A stretch of DNA of 64,000 nucleotides from Dolichospermum flos-aquae CCAP 1403/13F (GTDB taxonomy: Bacteria; Cyanobacteriota; Cyanobacteriia; Cyanobacteriales; Nostocaceae): assembly GCF_012516395.1 (NCBI RefSeq), contig NZ_CP051206.1, forward strand, positions 1,718,501-1,782,500, written 5' to 3'. Within the stretch, counting starts at the first letter, position 1, and every line of letters begins with the position of its first letter. A program made the position numbers and the translations under genes. Shown piece by piece: positions 61,061 to 64,000 of the stretch. Below the pieces are notes generated by a model. That model did no database searches, was not told the DNA's origin, and saw only the letters and a program-made list of their open reading frames with translations.

Positions 61061-61410
61061 CTAAGGTTGTCGCTGTCCAGATGTGTCTAGACTTTGGTAA
61101 TTTTGGGTAAGTTTTATAGAACGGCAAGCACTCCTATTTTGGTAAAGTTCCATAGAACTAGGCGTTTAAAAGAAATATATCTCAAAAGGCCTAATTCAAT
61201 AGTTTTGCTTCAAACAGCCAATTCCTTGGTAAACAGTTGGAAACAAGACGATAAATAGCGCAAACATGACGATGTAAGAAGTGTTAAAAATGCTAAAAGG
61301 CAATGTCTTAGGGATAGGTGGCGATTTATGCTGGTGGCAGTGATAGGCCTTACCGCAATTTCTATTCCTAACTGAAAACATCACATATAATATTGAGCGG
61401 GAGAGTTTAC

Positions 61411-62046
61411 ATGAAGCTTGTCATCCACGGTAAAAATATTGAAATCACTGATGCAATTCGTGAATATGTGCATCAAAAGATTGAAAAGGCAGTTAGTCAC
61501 TTCCAGAACATCACCAATCAAGTGGATGTCCATTTAAGCGTAGCTCGCAATCCCCGAATAAGTACGAAGCAAGCGGCAGAAGTAACTATTTATGCTAATG
61601 GTAGTGTGATCCGTGCGGAAGAAAGCAGCGAAAGCTTATATGCAAGTATTGACCTAGTTGCAGACAAAATTGCTCGGCAATTGCGGAAATATAAGGAAAA
61701 AAGGCAGGATCATAAAACTCAACCTATATCAACTAACGAAGTAGTAGCACCCGAACCTGTTGCAGCGGATTTAATAGGCGATCGCACCGCTGAATTACCC
61801 CAAGAGGTTGTTCGCACCAAATACTTCTCCATGCCACCAATGACATTGGCAGAAGCGCAAGAACAACTGCAACTGGTGGGACATGACTTTTATATGTTTC
61901 ATAATGCAGAAAGTGGAGAGATTAACGTCATTTATGAACGTAATCACGGCGGTTATGGAGTAATTCAACCTCGTAATAACGGTAACGGCAACGGTAAAAA
62001 TGGCAAATCTGCTCATGTTGGTGTAGCAGAAAAATCTAGAGTTTAA
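61411..62046 (+). CDS. hpf: Ribosome hibernation-promoting factor, long form (HPF/LrtA)
   Basis: From the ATG at 61411 the protein (211 aa) reads [20 protein letters not shown], the S30AE domain, with [20 protein letters not shown] and [21 protein letters not shown] linker leads to the dimerising C-terminal domain [40 protein letters not shown]. It binds idle 30S subunits and drives 100S dimers. In cyanobacteria the orthologue is LrtA, whose mRNA is light-repressed with a regulated 5' leader. A long gene-free leader here (over 300 bp) with strong folds fits that pattern. The six-codon upstream extension is not family-like. Confidence 0.95.
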   Translation: MKLVIHGKNIEITDAIREYVHQKIEKAVSHFQNITNQVDVHLSVARNPRISTKQAAEVTIYANGSVIRAEESSESLYASIDLVADKIARQLRKYKEKRQDHKTQPISTNEVVAPEPVAADLIGDRTAELPQEVVRTKYFSMPPMTLAEAQEQLQLVGHDFYMFHNAESGEINVIYERNHGGYGVIQPRNNGNGNGKNGKSAHVGVAEKSRV

Positions 62047-62063
62047 TTATCGAGAGTCTCAGA

Positions 62064-62095
62064 TCCCCGACTTCTCAGAGAAGTCGGGGATCTTA
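62064..62095. terminator. Hairpin between convergent hpf and prxQ, likely bidirectional terminator
   Basis: AGATCCCCGACTTCT and AGAAGTCGGGGATCT face each other with almost no loop, followed by TTAATTTA. The same arms form repeats at 34482, 36929 and 38054, so it is an interspersed repeat that can also end transcription from both sides. Confidence 0.65.
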
Positions 62096-62097
62096 AT

Positions 62098-62556
62098 TTA
62101 TGCTGCTAGTTGTTGCAGGGTTTTCAATGCTTCTTCAACGTGGCCTTTAAAGTTCAACATGGAATCAAGTACATACTGAACCACACCATTTTGGTCAATC
62201 ACATAGGTAACTCGGCCGGGAATAAAACCAAAAGCAGTAGTTGCACCATATTGTTTTCGGACTTTATCACCTTGATCACTTAAAAGTGTAAAAGGCAAAT
62301 TGTATTTATTTGCAAACTTTTGATGAGAGTCGCTAGAGTCACCACTCACACCAATAACTTCAGCACCAGCGGCTTGAAATACTGCATATTGATCTCGAAA
62401 AGCGCAAGATTCTATAGTACATCCTGGTGTATCATCCTTGGGATAAAAATAGAGAACAACGGATTTTTTACCCCGAAAGTCTGCCAAGCTAACATTTTCG
62501 CCGTTTTGGGTAGGTAGACTAAAATTAGGTGCGGTATCTCCAACTTTGATAGCCAT
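62098..62556 (-). CDS. Peroxiredoxin Q/BCP
   Basis: From the ATG at 62556 (MAIKVGDTAPNFSLPTQNGE) the 152-residue protein has VVLYFYPKDDTPGCTIESCA with peroxidatic Cys in PGC and resolving Cys five residues later (ESC), then FRDQYAVFQAAGAEVIGVSG. The GRVTYVIDQNGVVQYVLDSM strand completes the fold. It reduces peroxides with thioredoxin. It lies convergent to hpf. The longer frame from 62577 adds a MKFKFFN tail that is not family-like. Confidence 0.94.
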   Translation of the reverse strand: MAIKVGDTAPNFSLPTQNGENVSLADFRGKKSVVLYFYPKDDTPGCTIESCAFRDQYAVFQAAGAEVIGVSGDSSDSHQKFANKYNLPFTLLSDQGDKVRKQYGATTAFGFIPGRVTYVIDQNGVVQYVLDSMLNFKGHVEEALKTLQQLAA

Positions 62557-62682
62557 ATTAAAAAATTTAAACTTCAAACATTACTTAATAAAAGTTTACC
62601 CTGTAACTTAGCTTCTAGGATTTTCCTTGATAAAGTGCATCAGGAGGAGTAAGGTGAGATTCTTAAATAAGATATTCCGTCT

Positions 62683-63819
62683 ATGCGTCTGAGTTCCCTT
62701 GATGTGTTTCGTGGTATTACCATCGCTGCAATGATTCTTGCTAATATGGCCGGAGTTGCAGGTGATGTTTATGTTTATCGTCCCCTCAGTCATTCCGAAT
62801 GGCACGGTTGTACACCCACTGACTTAATATTTCCCTGCTTTTTATTCATTGTTGGTGTGGCTATGACGTTTTCTTTAGCAAAATATACCGCAGAGAACAA
62901 GCCCACCAAAGCAGTTTATTTACGCATCCTGCGCCGCACTGCGATTCTGTTTATATTGGGTTTAGTATTAAATGGTTTTTGGAATCAAGGTGTTTGGACT
63001 TTTGATTTAAGTAGTATCCGCTTGATGGGGGTATTGCAACGGATTGCTTTAACTTATCTTTTTGCATCTTTAATAGTTTTAAAATTACCTCGCAAAAGTC
63101 AATGGTTAGTAGCAGGAGGATTACTAATTGCTTATTGGTTGACAATGATGTATATTCCTGTTCCTGATTATGGTGCAGGAGTGCTAACGAGAGAAGGTAA
63201 TTTTGGCGCATTTATTGACAGATTAATTATTCCCAAGGCACATTTATATAAAGGTGATGGGTTTAATTTCCTGGGAGATCCTGAAGGACTTTTCAGCACT
63301 ATTCCGGCAATAGTTAGCGTTTTAGCCGGTTATTTTACTGGGGAATGGATTAAAGATAAAAAACAGGCTACTTCACAAACTAGCATGGATTTAGTCTTGT
63401 TTGGTTTGTGTTGTTTGGTAATTGCAATTATTTGGGATGTGGCATTTCCCATTAATAAGAAAATTTGGACGAGTTCCTATGTTTTATTTACCACTGGTTG
63501 GGCGTTAATGTTATTAGCAGCTTGTTATGAATTGATAGAAGTGAGGTTAATTAAACGCTGGAGTAAGCCTTTTGAGATCATGGGATTAAATGCGATCGCT
63601 CTTTTTGTAGCATCTGTAATCTTGATTAAAATCACTGCAAAAACCCAACTTGGTACAGGTGAAACTGCTGTGAGTATCTATAATTGGATTTACCAAAATA
63701 TCTTTGCATCTTGGGCAGGAAATTTCAACGGCTCATTTTTGTTTGCACTTGTTACCCTGTTATTTTGGTATGGTGTTGCTGTATTGATGTATCAGAAACG
63801 CTGGTTTATTAAAGTGTAA
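62683..63819 (+). CDS. DUF5009 / HGSNAT-like acyltransferase membrane protein
   Basis: The 378-residue membrane protein starts MRLSSLDVFRGITIAAMILA, the YeiB/HGSNAT-like lead with D-x-x-R-G, then LSHSEWHGCTPTDLIFPCFL with the conserved His and F-I-V-G-V-A. About ten to eleven hydrophobic spans follow, with IMGLNAIALFVASVILIKIT near the end. The eukaryotic relatives acetylate terminal glucosamine of heparan sulfate using acetyl-CoA. The bacterial members are thought to acylate cell-envelope sugars, but the substrate is unknown. It is divergent to prxQ. Confidence 0.88.
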   Translation: MRLSSLDVFRGITIAAMILANMAGVAGDVYVYRPLSHSEWHGCTPTDLIFPCFLFIVGVAMTFSLAKYTAENKPTKAVYLRILRRTAILFILGLVLNGFWNQGVWTFDLSSIRLMGVLQRIALTYLFASLIVLKLPRKSQWLVAGGLLIAYWLTMMYIPVPDYGAGVLTREGNFGAFIDRLIIPKAHLYKGDGFNFLGDPEGLFSTIPAIVSVLAGYFTGEWIKDKKQATSQTSMDLVLFGLCCLVIAIIWDVAFPINKKIWTSSYVLFTTGWALMLLAACYELIEVRLIKRWSKPFEIMGLNAIALFVASVILIKITAKTQLGTGETAVSIYNWIYQNIFASWAGNFNGSFLFALVTLLFWYGVAVLMYQKRWFIKV

Positions 63820-63833
63820 ATAAACCTATTGTG

Positions 63834-63854
63834 GGACGGGCATCTTGCCTGTCC
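63834..63854. terminator. GGACGGGCA/TGCCTGTCC hairpin between convergent genes
   Basis: A 9-bp stem with a 3-base loop lies 14 bp after the DUF5009 stop and before the end of a reverse gene. Its core (gggcatcttgcc) is that of MITE-B, so it may be both repeat and terminator. Confidence 0.45.
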
Positions 63855-63893
63855 AAATTCTGTAAATTCACTAATGAAACCTTTGAGGAAAAT

Positions 63894-64000
63894 TCATTCT
63901 TTCGCTTCAAAATTAACTTTATCATAGATATCTTCCAGTGAAATTTGACAATCAATAGAAGCTAAATTTAAAGAATCCTGACTATTTGAATATTCTGAAA
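63894..64000 (-). CDS. Partial hypothetical protein (C-terminus only)
   Basis: The reverse frame is open from the window edge to a TGA at 63894-63896 and reads SEYSNSQDSLNLASIDCQIS then LEDIYDKVNFEAKE. The family is not recognisable from about 34 residues. It faces the DUF5009 gene across a hairpin. Confidence 0.45.
   Translation of the reverse strand, partial: SEYSNSQDSLNLASIDCQISLEDIYDKVNFEAKE

Noticed and set aside
61196-61384. 62-codon reverse frame in the hpf leader
   Set aside because: It overlaps the expected promoter/leader of hpf, has no recognisable family and no ribosome site.

Overview
The window looks like chromosomal DNA of a filamentous, probably heterocyst-forming cyanobacterium (Nostocales, Anabaena/Dolichospermum/Nostoc-like). 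The evidence is the many HIP1 octamers (GCGATCGC), low-GC coding sequence, a Tab2/Atab2-type photosystem translation factor, an LrtA-type hibernation factor, a Nostoc-like lactate/glycolate oxidase, many DUF29, Uma2 and Rpn-type genes, and dense families of small palindromic or MITE-like repeats. No rRNA, CRISPR array, prophage or full-length insertion sequence was seen.

Layout. 0-3.6 kb holds housekeeping genes (partial Tab2, family-4 uracil-DNA glycosylase, a small conserved protein, CinA). About 4-56.5 kb is one very large surface-polysaccharide locus, almost entirely on the + strand. It opens with a WcaI-like glycosyltransferase, a small Cys/His protein and a GDP-mannose 4,6-dehydratase. 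An accessory patch (7-11 kb) follows, then a Wzm/Wzt ABC exporter (11.6-13.7 kb). Next is an unusual sugar-acid-like set (13.7-17.9 kb: pyruvate-aldolase-like fusion protein, CMP-sugar synthetase, HAD phosphatase, DUF115 protein). Then come about 18 glycosyltransferases or related enzymes with UDP-galactopyranose mutase, an acyltransferase, an FkbM methyltransferase, a Wzy-like polymerase, an AsnB amidotransferase, a WcaF-like acetyltransferase and finally a Wzc-type co-polymerase/tyrosine kinase. A tRNA-Leu(CAA) and a housekeeping block (lactate oxidase-like protein, M48 protease, MsrA, LipB, HPF/LrtA, PrxQ, DUF5009 protein) fill 56.8-64 kb.

Working together. The precursor enzymes (Gmd, Glf, the aldolase/CMP-transferase/HAD set) would supply activated sugars and the glycosyltransferases would assemble repeat units. 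Acyl, acetyl, methyl and amido groups would be added by the acyltransferase, WcaF, FkbM and AsnB proteins. Export parts from two different pathways are present (Wzm/Wzt, and Wzy with Wzc), but no recognisable Wzx flippase, Wza channel or priming glycosyl-phosphate transferase lies here. The locus may therefore be composite or depend on genes elsewhere.

The most striking non-genic feature is recent remodelling. A 126-bp MITE is present in three copies, each with a perfect 10-bp target duplication. A 107-bp TA-flanked MITE is present in three full copies plus variants. Two other MITEs with different ends share one perfect 28-bp palindrome. Between 33.4 and 40.1 kb, mazEF, Rpn-like and Uma2 genes are each bracketed by direct repeats, with broken gene fragments between them. 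A strongly foldable untranslated segment precedes the hpf/lrtA gene.
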